A stretch of 64,000 nt of DNA, taken from assembly GCF_039555335.1 (NCBI RefSeq), contig NC_092646.1, forward strand, positions 29,751,780 through 29,815,779, read 5' to 3'. The stretch is from Amphiura filiformis (lineage: Eukaryota; Echinodermata; Ophiuroidea; Amphilepidida; Amphiuridae). Below the pieces are notes generated by a model. That model was not told where the DNA came from. It saw only the letters and a list, made by a program, of their open reading frames with translations, and searched no databases. Positions 34,551 to 45,516 of the stretch are shown piece after piece (position 1 is the stretch's first letter; every line of letters begins with the position of its first letter). A program made the position numbers and the translations under genes.

Positions 34551-35716
34551 CTAGTGTATTAAAAGTTTGTTAAACCAGGATCTGTGGTTAAACTTTATCC
34601 CTCTCTATGCGGCGGTTGTACGGTATTCTCCCATCAAGCTATTAATAGAACTCGGTGCAGATGTTTGTACACGCTGCAGCGCGGTATCTCTTTTCACCTG
34701 AATTTACGATTTTGTGGCCACTTTTACTGGCATAGGGCCTCATAAAACTGACTCCACTGCAGAAGACTGCAGAAAGCTGCAGCTGAATTTGGTACCATCA
34801 CAAAGATTAACCTTTTCTGATTGTGCCTGTATAAGTTTTAAGGCGGGAATCAACGGGAATCTAATCTTTCGAGATCAAATTTGTTAAAATGTAATTTTTC
34901 CTTAGTTTCAAGGACGTTTAAGCCAAAATATTTAATTCCCTGAAGGTTTTCACATTCTTCATATCCTATTGTTATATTTTACAAATAGTTTCTCAAATAG
35001 CTGTGAAAGCACAGATGAATCAGAAATGTCAAAACTAAATTATAGAATTTTACCCCCAAATCATGATTTTTCTAATGAGAAGCAGATTGTGGCAATTTCG
35101 CGTGTTTATTATAAAAAATACCACCTTTTTGAACAAACCAGTGGTGAAATATTTTCAGAAAATATTCTTAGGTTCATTATCTTTCCAAATCGCATAAAAA
35201 AAATTCAAACATTGAAAGTCACTAAAGTAGGGTTTTGGCACACTTTGACTTTGGCCTGGCCCACTGTGCGACGGGGTGAAACGCATTGGCGATATCGGCG
35301 CTGGTAGTAAATTCCAATTTTCTTTGCTTTACTTCAGTTGTTCAGCTCCAAAGTAAAAGGAGACATAAAAAAATCTTTTTATGTAAAAGAAATACTAATC
35401 TATTTTATGGAAATGTTTAGAACATAGCTTTAAATAATTACGAAGAACGATATCAGCTGTATGCCTATAAGATTTTAATCCGCCCAATTTTTGACACGTG
35501 TGGAGGATATCTAATCAATATCATTATCTACCGGCTATTGATTTTATTTGCAACCATACGGGTCGAATTTGGCATTTTATTAATATCTAATTGCACTTCG
35601 TGTCATTGTATCAGCATAAAATTCCTTCACACTAAATTAATTTTGACTACTTTAATACAAAACTTAATTGGAGTTTCTAGTTATTATTCATAAATCGAAA
35701 GAGCGCACAAAATTAA

Positions 35717-36379
35717 GGTAAATTTTGACATGACCATAGTAGATCTGTTATCAACCCGAGTTATCAACATGATCAAACATATCATGCTGTGCTCACTGCC
35801 CAGTGGTCTTGCATGTCTCCAAACAAGGTGACAGGAGGAGAAAATATCAAACATTACTTCAAAGAAAGTATATCATAACTTGAACGTGTTTGGTGTCAAT
35901 CTGGACTGAAATTGAGTCATGCACCAGATTTCTTTGATTATAGCAAAATTCACCCACAAACAAAAAAAACATATCCAGCTCAATTCATATCTGCCTAAAT
36001 TCTTCTAGTAAAATAAGCAAAGTCATCGCCACTAGAAGTGCCTACTCTAATCTTGAATTGTTTATTTCGCATGGTCATCAGCTGTCATCATGCATTCTAG
36101 CAGACTAGTCAGTGACTGAATTCCATGGCTTGGAGTGCATGAATGTAAATTAGTTGAATAGAACTCAAGACGAAACATAGTACACTGACATATGAGCCAA
36201 GCTTTGGTCTAACCCAACTATATGCATGCCAATCTGACAACAATAGCAGTATGAGCCCAAATTAGACATAAATTCCGCCAACATTGGGTGAAATAAATAA
36301 AGTTATTAAAAGATAAGAGACCCACATAGCACCCGAATGGGCTATTTTTAAGTGCAAATTCCATATTAGTGCCACTGCC
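35717..36379. other. No gene seen
   Basis: Unassigned AT-rich sequence between the B and R1 blocks. Confidence 0.45.
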
Positions 36380-36960
36380 GTGGGAAAAATATAAGTTGAT
36401 TCCGATTTTGCGTTTGCGAGTTATACATGATTATGTGTATTACACTGCTCCATAGACAAGTTCAAATGTAACAATATTTTTCCTAACGAATTAATGTGCA
36501 AGAATTCTTGTGTACACAAACATTATATAGCCAGATGTTTCCAGTGGTATAAAAAATCTCAACTTTTTTGAGAAATGTGGGGGATGATGCTGTGGATCAC
36601 GAAATGCCCTTTTAACATGACCGTCTATTGTGTTTCTGAAATTGTTTAAATAAAAATATATAATTGAATACCAACTAAAATCAATAACAAACGCTGCATA
36701 GATTTTCCCACCATTTCCCCTGGGATTTTGTTGTTGCTTTTGTTCTTGTATTATGCTATACTGTGAAGATTACAGGCATGCCAACCAAGAACAGGTTGTT
36801 AATACTCTTTCCATGAGGCGCCGTTTGTTCATTTCTCCCTTGACTAGAGATACGTGTAATTACGTCTATCGTTATAAGTCATGCGTAGATCCAAAACACT
36901 GCACCGTCCAATGAAGGAACTATTCGGCCATGAAGAATATAATAATAGGCTAGGAGCAGC
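36380..36960. repeat. R1 repeat, copy 4 (inverted, fullest)
   Basis: Reverse complement of 20643-21240 including AAAGGGCATTTCGTGATCCA (complement here). Start of the second unit of about 7 kb. Confidence 0.8.
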
Positions 36961-36986
36961 AACCTAAAAAAAAACGAGTTCGTTAA

Positions 36987-37643
36987 GGGAACTGGAATGA
37001 GCGTTTTGAGCGTTTCGACAGCATTTTTTGTGGGACATGAGAGCACATCAGACCTATCGAATTGCATTCTGAATACGTAGAATGTCTTTCTGATATCAAA
37101 TAATTTTCATTTTATGAAATTCACAATATAATACAAATTTTATGACAATTTATAAAAATTTGATATTTTCCACATTTTGAGATATAACAGTCCTCGAAGT
37201 AAATTTTATAAATTTAATGATATAGTCTTAAAGTGTATGTAGCTGGGAGGAAAAGCCGACGATCAATTGAAAATTTTGACCTTTCATATTGAAGATATGG
37301 ATTTTTCCCCCCAAAGACCTTTTTTTTGTTGGTTTTTTTGGAAAAAAATCCATATCTTTAATACGAAAGGTCAAAATTTTCAATTGATCGTCGGCTTTTC
37401 ATCCCACCTACATACACTTTAAGTAGAAATCATCAGATTTATAAAGTTTACTTGAGTACTGTTAAATATCAAAAATATCAATTTTAATGATTTGCCATAA
37501 AATGTGTATTACATTGCGAATTTCAAAAATCAAAATTATTTGATATCAGAAGGCCATTCTTCGTATTCAGAATGCAATTCGATATGTCTGATGTGCTCTT
37601 ATGTCCCACAATAAATACTGTCCAAACGTTCATACCCCTTCCC
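36987..37643. mobile_element. Fold-back element flanked by TTAA
   Basis: Arms of about 300 bp (for example GGAAAAGCCGACGATCAATT versus its complement near 37395) meet at an A/T-rich centre near 37315. TTAA lies at 36983-36986 and 37644-37647. The ends begin GGGAA, consistent with a TTAA-targeting superfamily. Confidence 0.75.
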
Positions 37644-37836
37644 TTAAGGCATGGGGTATGAGCGACCTTGAAGTACAGGTATCTGGAGAAGGGAAGCAAC
37701 GAGTTACCCCAAATCACAGCGACAGGTAGTGACTGGGCCGCCGAGTGCTAATATATATTTATTTTGGAAGGTTCGTGTTTGTTTTTAATTTTGGGGCGTT
37801 TTTCCAAAATTTCATATTTTTGGCGATATTTCAAAA

Positions 37837-37948
37837 AAGCGACATGCCAAAGACAAATCTTTTTGCACATACTTTGTTATTGCTAATACAACTCTTTTCT
37901 GCATACCTACGTTACAATTCGTTGTGGTGATTTAGTAATATTATAAAT
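37837..37948. repeat. Direct repeat Y, copy 1 (partner 43586-43698)
   Basis: GCCAAAGACAAATCTTTTTG and ACAACTCTTTTCTGCATACC occur in both, nearly identical. Confidence 0.8.
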
Positions 37949-38214
37949 TGTCGCTTGTTCGAAACCAGGCGGCGGATGACATGATCGAGCCGGCAACTCG
38001 TGAAACCGCTCGGCCGTATGGCATTTTCCATATACTCGGTTAGTTTTGTGGGGTTCATTATCGAACCCCAACGGTTTTAGCTTGTATTTATATTATTTAT
38101 CAACATAGGCCTATTTGTTTGTGATATTTCAAGCGTTTTAAAATTTCAAAATAATCCCATTCAATTACACGGTTGACGATGAAAATTTACTGAATTTAGG
38201 GAATGCACGTCATA

Positions 38215-38311
38215 CACCACCTGTTCGAAACCGTGCGTCTGTTACTTTTCTTATGCTGCTTTATTTTTCCAGCGTAGGGCCTAGAAAAACTAATATATAA
38301 TTTCTTTTTGT

Positions 38312-38379
<68 letters not shown>

Positions 38380-38700
38380 TTCATTTATTCATTTATTCAT
38401 TTATTCATTTATTCATTTATTCATTTATTATTTATTTATTTATTTATTTATTCATTTATTCATTTATTTTTATTCATTTCATTCATTCATTCATTCATTG
38501 ATTCATTGATTCATTTATTTATTTAATTATTTATTTATTTATTTATTTATTTGTTGATTGATTATTTGATGATTGAGTGAGCAGATTTATTTGCTTTAGT
38601 TGTGGACTTCTATTTGATTTTGAATGACATCGTACATTAGTATTGATTTTTATTTCCGTTAATCATTATCAAGAATTAATATCACAGGTTTTAGTGCAGA
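38215..38700. repeat. Repeat Z with (TTTA)n, copy 1
   Basis: CTGTTCGAAACCGTGCGTCT, TTATGCTGCTTTATTTTTCC, then a TTTA/TTCA array (about 38310-38560), then GATTATTTGATGATTGAGTG. The same order recurs at 46290-46590 with a shorter array. The frame of repeated FIYL residues is an artefact. Confidence 0.8.
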
Positions 38701-38775
38701 TAGGAAGTTGGCTTAGTGATACTATCTGTTGATTCAGAAACGGAAGGTGCCGGGTTCGATTCCCACCTATGACTA
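38700..38775 (+). repeat. tRNA-like sequence, probable SINE head
   Basis: TGGCTTAGTGA (38709, A box) and GGTTCGATTCC (38753-38763, B box) are spaced as in Pol III tRNA promoters. I cannot draw a full cloverleaf, so a SINE head is more likely than a tRNA gene. Confidence 0.45.
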
Positions 38776-38943
38776 TTTTTTTAAAGACTTGGAAAATTAC
38801 TACAGTAAGTTTATTTGACGCGCGATCTCAGTTATTCATTTTCTGATGGCTGTGCCTCTTACAGACACCCTCCCTCTGGAATCCAAACCACGGTTCGCTC
38901 ATTACACCTCCCTTAACAGCCTCTACAGATAAGGTCACTTATT

Positions 38944-39203
38944 ATATGTGACTCCTCGGCACAACTGAGCCCTGAAGTCGCCAATCATCATTTTTGAGAT
39001 ATTCAACCAAAATATTCTGCTTAAAATTAGCTTTAAAATGATGTATATCATGTCTATAGTACTTGACATTTAAGTAGTGAAAAATCAATAAAACAGTCAA
39101 TAAATCCTTTGTTTCCTATTGTTTATTGTTAAGTTCGATGGAGCATATCTCAATAGTGGCACTGGCGACATCCGGGGCTCCAGTTGTGCCGAGGGTCACA
39201 TAT
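38944..39203. mobile_element. MITE with ATATGTGACYCTCGGCAC ends
   Basis: ATATGTGACTCCTCGGCACA (38944) mirrors TGTGCCGAGGGTCACATAT (ending 39203); the inner arms share CTGAGCCC/GGGGCTCCAG and GTCGCC/GGCGAC. Confidence 0.7.
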
Positions 39204-39681
39204 ATGGACGTGTAATAGCGTAAAATCCCGACTAAATTAAGGGGTAGAGGAAATATAAACTCCCATACTCAACTTCTACTTATGACAATGAAGTCTAATT
39301 TTCAATATGTTTTGATTGTTATAACTTTCTAGTATTATTTGAAAGCAAACCTAGCTTTCATTAAAACATGATTGGATGCGGGTAGTCCATACACCAGTGG
39401 AAAATTAGATTTTTCATAACCATATGTAGAGTGAGTGTGTATGTGATACTGGCTTCAAATCGAACTACTACCCAATTTTTTGGTCAAAATTGGTTATATA
39501 ACAAACTGAAATGAAAACCGAATCTCCTTGCTACAAAATTTAAGTTTCTAACAAAGGGTAGAAACAAAGATATCGATAATCATGTCAGTCAAGAGCTTAG
39601 GCCGGATAATAGGAAACCACGTGACCAAACCAAAACTAAAATTCAATATTTGAAATGAGGGACTGTTCACTTTCTTGTACT
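39204..39681. other. No gene seen; repeat shared with 62650-62800
   Basis: 39545-39670 (AGGAAACCACGTGACCAAAC, TATTTGAAATGAGGGA) recurs inverted near 62660-62800 and partly at 63785-63835. Confidence 0.55.
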
Positions 39682-40060
39682 ATATGTGACCGTACATGAC
39701 GAATGAGCCGCAAATGTCCTAAATTGTATTCAGTTACAGTGTAAAATGTGCATGAAGGTCGTATTCATAGGTACCTCAAGTTGGTGCGACATGTATCTCA
39801 TTTTGATAGCGCTAGTCAAGCACCTTTTAAACCAATCAATTATCCTATTGTTGAAGAGGATAATAAGCTTCTACCTATTTCTATAGAATTCTTAGATAGC
39901 TCTGGTCTTTGTTTGCTTTGTTTAAATCCTGTTCAAGTGGTGGGTTACAAAGCATTGTATTTTGTCAAGGTAGGTTTAACCAACAATTAACAATGAGAGG
40001 ACATTCCTGAACCTCGTTGACTTGGTGATGATTTGAAATGACCGCCAATCATGACTATTT
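39682..40060. mobile_element. Element U, second copy (one end kept)
   Basis: Starts TATATGTGACCGTACATGAC and carries the same body as 25170-25530, inverted relative to it. The right end is missing or decayed. Confidence 0.65.
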
Positions 40061-40137
40061 GATATTTATTACCAACAATGTGGAAAAAGAGACAAATATA
40101 TATAATATATATTTTCTAAACAATTTGTTTAAACAAC

Positions 40138-40735
40138 TTTGTCGCACTCTCCAGTCTGATGGAATTTAAGTGACTTGTTTTCTTTGCCAATGATATAGGG
40201 TCATGATCATCGATTCATGCATGATGTTGGGAATTAAAAAGAAGCAATCTATCTGTAACTTGTTTTCGTTACGAATTATGATTCATGCAGTAGAGAGGTG
40301 ACCGTATTGGCCAGAACGGGTTTGGGTTAGGGTATGGGTAAGGGTTTGGGTTATGGTTAGGGTTAGGGTTAGGGTTTGGGTTTGGGTTAGGGTTTTGGTT
40401 AGGGTTTTAGTTAGGGTTAGGGTTTTGGTTAGGGTTTGGGTTAGGGTTAGGGTTAGGGTTAGGGGGTTAGTTGGGGGGTTAGGGTTAGGGTTAGCGTTAG
40501 GTTTGGGTAAGGGTTTGGGCTTCCGGCAAATACGGTCATCGTCACTCTCCATGCATGATGGAAATTAAAAAGTATCAATCTATCCTGCCAAGAAAACAAA
40601 CGGCATCTATTCTGTCAATTACAGACAATTATAACTCTACTTTGGGAAGTACAGGCTGTAATTGGCAAAATGATTGCCACCTATAAGTTCTGTTGTTTAT
40701 TGAAAGGCCAGCTTCGTCCAAATACAACAATTGTG
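40138..40735. repeat. Block X, copy 2, holding the TTAGGG-core element
   Basis: Direct partner of 31205-31590, interrupted at 40293-40549. Confidence 0.75.
40293..40549. mobile_element. Second copy of the TTAGGG-core inverted-repeat element
   Basis: Same ends as 5185-5267 around about 200 bp of GGGTTA/GGGTTT variants. The target is known: the X repeat at 31380 reads GATTCATGCATGATGG, while here CATGCA appears on both sides of the element, a 6-bp duplication. The long LTLTLT and VRVRVR frames over it are simple-sequence artefacts. Confidence 0.8.
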
Positions 40736-40838
40736 GTGTGATCAGGCAAAATCGGTCTGAAGTCGCACATATTTAATTTTCAGTTTCTTATATTATTATA
40801 AGAAGTATTTGCAAAGCTACAGTTTGCAAAACACTCCA

Positions 40839-40985
40839 TTAGCCTTTTGGAAGTATGGCGGGCACAAAAGGAGAGGGCGTACTTTGGTTTGGGTAATCTT
40901 TTTTATGCTTCGCAGCTGACAAAAGATTACCCAAATCAGAGTACGCCCTCTCCTTTTGTGCCGGCCACATTTCAAAAAGGCTTAT
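40839..40985. mobile_element. 147-bp near-perfect hairpin
   Basis: Arms of about 65 bp (GGCACAAAAGGAGAGGGCGT and its complement) with a loop of about 18 bp. A 124-residue frame starts here, but half of it is this hairpin. Confidence 0.75.
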
Positions 40986-41390
40986 TGAAATTTGACAAGC
41001 AGTTCAGAAGATATGAGCACTTAAAGAGTTTTCAAAACAGTAGAAAACAAAAGGAATTATTTCATTTGTTTGACTATAATATCAAAATCAATATTTCCGA
41101 AGCATTTCGATACATCCTCTCAAATCAAGACATTGGTATTTACGTGTGGATACTTATTTCTACTTTATGGTGCAGCAATATTTTCTCAAATTCCATTCAA
41201 TCTATATTTCTGATTTCATGAAGAACATGACACATCATGAACATCTATTAGATTCACATTTCAACAAATTTGGTGAACTTCAATTTTGATGTTTCAATTT
41301 TAATTGTCAGTGATGCCATTGACCTCTAATAGAGTTATCGAATGATGATGGAAATAAGCAAAAGCGGCAACAAACAAACAACCTTAAACT

Positions 41391-41491
41391 GTAATTGTAA
41401 ATTTAAACTTATAATCTCAACAAAAAATTAAGACGTACCTCAAATTTTCGGTCATTTTTTGTTGAGATCATAAGTTTAAATTTACAATTAT
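41391..41491. repeat. Hairpin, arms of about 36 bp
   Basis: TAATTGTAAATTTAAACTTA...TCAACAAAAAA pairs with its complement ending at 41490. Confidence 0.7.
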
Positions 41492-41639
41492 GAAGTCTAC
41501 CAACACAGATGAACTTTCATGCTAGTAACCTTAAACTGATTACTTTATCGAGGTTCCTGCTGATTGTTTCATTGTAATAAGACCTACTGCCTAAGTAAAC
41601 ATACTCAGATATCTCAGTGCAGTAGATTTATATTTTCCA

Positions 41640-42062
41640 ACAGTTCCATGTCGATAAATAAATAATAAATAAATAAATTTCGGAATTTATATTGCGCTTT
41701 TTCCAGAGGATTCAAAGCGCTGTAATTTCGCTGCGTGGTGAATCATCACCATCAGATCGCATCAACAAGGCTAGTTGCAGCCGAACCTGGCGCAAACCTA
41801 TCCGCACTTAGATTGTAACATCCACCCATTTTCTGCAGCTCCCCAAATTACATTGGGTGAAGGAAGTTTTTGATAACGAAACAACTAATCACCGATTTTG
41901 AAAGCAGGAGGAAACCGGAGATCCCGGAGAAAACCTGCGAGAGCGAGCATGGATCGGGATAAACCAAGTGCACATGAGTCCTTGGACCGCGCCGGGGCTT
42001 GAACCCGGGACCTCAGTGGTGCAAAGCGAGGGAACTTACCGCTGCGCTAACTCGCCCTCGTC
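41640..42062 (-). mobile_element. tRNA-derived SINE
   Basis: Read on minus: TTAGCGCAGCGG (A box, from 42050) and GGGTTCAAGCCCC (B box, from 42006) sit at the head. A body of about 300 bp with the complement of GGAGAAAACCTGCGAGAGCG follows. A tail with AAAGCGCAATATAAATTCCG ends in ATTTATTTATT. This is a typical invertebrate SINE layout. Confidence 0.75.
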
Positions 42063-42389
42063 GATCCGAGAACAAAGTGCTTTTCGCCGCACGCTATTGC
42101 AGCTTGTTAATTTCACAATTTATGAAAGCATGGTAAGGGTGAACCCAATTTCAATACCATTCACTGTAGCATATCAACACGATTGAAAGATTTTGTTTAT
42201 AGATTTAACCCTAGAACTACGAAGGGGGTTAAACCCGAAGACTTTTTATCCGCCATTAAAAAGCACGCCCATTACGCCCAAACGACCTTGTCTAATAGCT
42301 GCTAATTATCTATCCATTCTTTGTGTTCATTTTATTGATAACATTTTTACCCCAGCACCTTACCGGGGGTAGAACCGGCAATCAAAAAT
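42063..42389. other. No gene seen
   Basis: Unassigned, between the SINE and block B. Confidence 0.45.
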
Positions 42390-42636
42390 GCACGGATAAG
42401 GTTGAGAAATTTTTGAATGACCTTGCATATAATATTATACATGTTGGTGATAGTACTTTTGATGTGCATGAGGTATGTCAATGCCATAAACCTGTTGAAT
42501 GTCTAGCTTAATATACGACACATATAAAGCAGCGAACTGATTACTGCTACATTGGTTGGATTTTTAACTCTATATACTTGTTAATGGCTCCATTCCTATT
42601 TGAATTGTTTTGACTGAAATTCCAAGTGAAACGAAA

Positions 42637-42696
42637 ATGGGATCTAAATTTCTGTTGCTTGCTCACTTCATTTTCTTGAAGTGCGTAATTCGCAAA
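42637..42696 (+). pseudogene. Third copy of exon 1, frame-broken
   Basis: The sequence encodes MGSKFLLLAHFIFLKC and then lacks 19 nt present in the 32642 copy (its GGATGCC...CCC segment). The GTAAGT donor is kept, but the exon is 60 nt and ends in phase 0, so splicing to the exon at 55314 would shift the frame. The earlier GTAATT after codon 16 is also phase 0. This copy is closest to exon 2 and shares the upstream block with the other copies. It is probably a dead alternative first exon, unless an unseen donor or linker exon restores phase. Confidence 0.6.
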
Positions 42697-43444
42697 GTAA
42701 GTCTTGCTTTTATTTAAAGCCATATTGTAACATTTGCTGAAGAGGATGCCTTCAATACTTTTCAAAATTCTGTTTTTACACGATTGTAATGTACTTTATT
42801 AAACTAACATCATCTGCAAAAATCAAGACTTTAGATGCTGTGGTTTATCGAGATTTTGAATAAAGCACAGGAACCGTCGTTTAACTATTACGATGAATAT
42901 ATAGTCGAGCGCGTATACACGATGTTCATAACACAGTACGTAGCACGACCGACGGAGTGAAACGCATTGGCGATATCGGCGCTGATAGTAAATTCCAATT
43001 TTCTTAGCTTTACTTCAGTTGTTCAGCTAAAAATTAAAAGGAGATATATCTGAAAGTAAAATCTGACATTTTATGGAAATGAAATATCAATCGATTTTTT
43101 ATGAAAATGCTGCAACGTTGCGTTGTAAATTATGAAGAACGATTTTAGCTGTATTCCCATCAGATTTCAATCCCCCCGATTTTTGACACGTGTGGAGGAT
43201 ACCTAATCAATATCATTATCTACTGGCTTTTATTTGCAACCATACGGGTCGAATTTGGCACTTTAAAAAATCTCATAAATTAATGTTTAATTGCACTACG
43301 TGTCATTGTATCACTATAAAAATCCTTCACGTTGAATTAATTTTGACTACTTTGGAGTTCCTAATCATTATTCATAAATCGAGAGAGCGCACAAAATTAA
43401 GTTATGTTCATAGTGTTGATGGCGTCAAATTTGACAGCCATTGG

Positions 43445-43552
43445 CAGCGGACTCGAGTCCATTTTGTGTTGGACTCGGACTTGGCTCGGACTCGGCCACA
43501 AAAGGACTCGGACTCGAAGCCTAGTCCGGTGCGAGTCCAGTCCAATATTAAA
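43445..43552. repeat. GAGTCC/GGACTC minisatellite, inverted copy
   Basis: Counterpart of 7118-7240. Confidence 0.75.
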
Positions 43553-43585
43553 TCCATGTGAAATGATTATCTAAAAATTTCAAAA

Positions 43586-43698
43586 AAGCGACATACCAAA
43601 GACAAATCTTTTTGCACATACTTTGTTATTGCTAATACAACTCTTTTCTGCATACCTACGTTACAATTCGTTTTGGTGATTTAGTAATATTATAAATT
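43586..43698. repeat. Direct repeat Y, copy 2
   Basis: Partner of 37837-37948; it begins right after the B block ends. Confidence 0.8.
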
Positions 43699-44093
43699 TT
43701 GTGACTGCATTTTGGCGTTTTCGATGCGATTTTAGGCTTACCGTGATTTAACGTTGATATCTGGTCTTGCTCCTTCTATAATTTCACTTTGATCGTCGGC
43801 TTTTGTAAATAACAGAATGTAGATTGGCTCTGGCTGTTTTCGGAATACCCGTGGACTCAAACAAGTGCACGAGTGGCGACTATGGTTTTATACTTCCCGC
43901 ATTGATGATTGCGTCTCACACCGTCATCGTCCCTATATCTTCGTGTCAAAAATTGCCGTGATAGTACGATGAATCCTCACGTTTTTCAACAGCTACGCAT
44001 GGTGATTTTTTTCGAGAAAGGCCGAGCGACTCAGGCTAAGCATACAATTTGAGATTTTGAGAGCATGTTTTACGATTTTCGCATGATCAGTAT

Positions 44094-45508
44094 ATGGCTG
44101 GCCGTAACCGCCACAACGTGGAGCTGCTACGCGTAGCTTACTTTTCGCTTCGCGGAGCTAAATTGACCAATCATGTTAGATCTTTTCATTACGCGGAGCC
44201 AGTGGATGCATCCTCGTTCCAGAGAGAGAAAACTCTTGCCAAAATTAATGTTACTACTGGGGATTTAAATGAATCGATTGTAAATAAACCACGACCAGTT
44301 GTACAGGATCAATACCATTGTTTGATTAGTGTATAGTCAATGTTACCTTGCATGCATGTGTCATGTGTGTGGCGTGTTTGTTTGTTTGTCCACTGTGTCA
44401 GGCCAGGATCACTGACACCCACGGTACTGATACTGTCATACTATCACGGTGATCATATTGTTGAATGTTGTTGACTTTAAAATAATCATGATGCAGACAT
44501 GTCTACAGTAGAATTCACCACGACCTTTGAAGGACTTAAACCCCATTAAAAGCTATTAAACCAAGATAACACTCAATGAAAACAGCTCAACTATGTTACA
44601 TCAGATCTTCTCTGGTTAAATACACACTGCACTTGTGTCTGTTTTACCTGTGCAATGAGCAATGAGCTGGTATCATAGTTTCAGTTGGGTGAACGATTAT
44701 AAAGCGAACGCAAGGTAACAATACTGTGGGCTTTTGTTTACGAAATGAGACAATAGTCTGCTTATTGTTAACCAGCGTTCTTGAAAATGAGAAGCTTAAT
44801 GACTTAACACGGTTTAGAAATAATTTCTTCATATTTTTTGGTGTTATCTGTCGTTTACATATCCTTCCTAAAACACAAAAGTACCAATATTTCCAAACAC
44901 CTAAATTAGCTAAAAATTTAGGACATGTTACAAAACTATATTTTCTAGAATTTCAGAGAATACTTTAAATATTGGCCGGTTATTTTTTACACAGTGACGT
45001 CAACTAGGCAATGGCCTATACTTCTAACATACACTATTTGTAGAGGTCACGCGTCAATGGTGAGCGCACTGAGTATTGTGTATAGGAAAACGGACAGTAA
45101 ACTACAGTATGTATGGCCTACTACTAGTATATAAAGTAAATCCGAACTGGTTTGCTGAAGGTCGAATTCCGCAGGCCACACCGCGCTATATAGTTATGTA
45201 CAATACTGTATGAGTTTCTTATGAGTGCATGTCCATCTTAATAATAAGTCGGTTCGTACTTTTCATAAACTACTTTTTGAATCGCAACTTTCGTAACCGA
45301 GGATATCTTGCAACTACGTGACGCTCGTCTGGCAAATTCTTAATGAATAAATTCGCTTCACGTAATGAGTAAGTCGTACTTGATTGGTCAGTTTTACCTG
45401 CGAGTAATGAAAAACTCTAACATGATCATGATTGGTCAATTTGGCTCCACGGAGCAGAAAGTCAGCTACGCGTAGCAGCTCCACGTTGTGGCGGTTGCGG
45501 CCTACCAT
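44094..45508. mobile_element. 1.4 kb fold-back transposon with perfect 8-bp duplication
   Basis: ATCAGTAT occurs at 44086-44093 and 45509-45516. The terminal repeats (ATGG...GGCCGTAACCGCC / GGCCGCAACCGCC, then ACAACGTGGAGCTGCTACGC) exceed 100 bp. The interior includes a stretch near 44650-44790 related to element W. No transposase is recognised. Confidence 0.8.
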
Positions 45509-45516
45509 ATCAGTAT

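Larger units (their letters stand above)
32946..35268. mobile_element. Non-autonomous transposon with RSS-like CACAGTG ends (Transib/RAG superfamily-like)
   Basis: The 2323 bp element is bounded by perfect 5-bp CGACG duplications (32941-32945 and 35269-35273). Its terminal inverted repeats are 36 bp with about 30 matches: both ends begin CACAGTGGGCCAG and both have AAAGTGTGCCAAAA at the inner side. CACAGTG is the consensus recombination-signal heptamer; 23 bases further in, the right end reads CCAAAACCC (7 of 9 to the nonamer ACAAAAACC) and the left CCAAAATTA (5 of 9). Five-base GC-rich duplications and CAC-starting ends are known for Transib and RAG-like transposons. There is no transposase: no open frame of useful length lies wholly inside. 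Interior: about 140-bp tandem repeats, then an AT-rich array. Superfamily placement is inference from ends and duplication. Confidence 0.75.
32308..35716. repeat. Exon-1 block B, second copy, split by an insertion
   Basis: The 32308-32945 and 35269-35716 parts together match the other two B blocks. The 32946-35268 part is absent from both. Exon 1 at 32642-32720 is intact here. Confidence 0.85.
42390..43582. repeat. Exon-1 block B, third copy
   Basis: Direct copy of 32308-35716 without the 2.3 kb insertion, and inverted copy of 7076-8290. It contains the frame-broken exon 1. The sequence CGACCGACGGAGTG at 42946-42959 shows the empty target with a single CGACG (42950-42954). Confidence 0.85.

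Noticed and set aside
32946-35268. True V(D)J recombination signals or a RAG1/RAG2-coding ProtoRAG element
   Set aside because: Both ends have 23-type spacing, there is no 12/23 pair, no V-like exon adjoins, and no RAG or Transib coding sequence is inside.
34969-35307. 112-residue frame as a transposase remnant
   Set aside because: It crosses the element's right end into host sequence and shows no transposase motif.
38308-38526. Repetitive FIYL frame resembling a membrane protein
   Set aside because: Translation of (TTTA)n/(TTCA)n.
40283-40568. LTLTLT and VRVRVR frames
   Set aside because: Translation of a TTAGGG-type array on either strand.
41990-42062. Functional tRNA gene
   Set aside because: A and B boxes are present, but it is followed by a SINE body and tail, and I cannot form a full cloverleaf.
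42637-42696. Active alternative first exon of the right gene
   Set aside because: A 19-nt deletion leaves phase 0, incompatible with exon 2.
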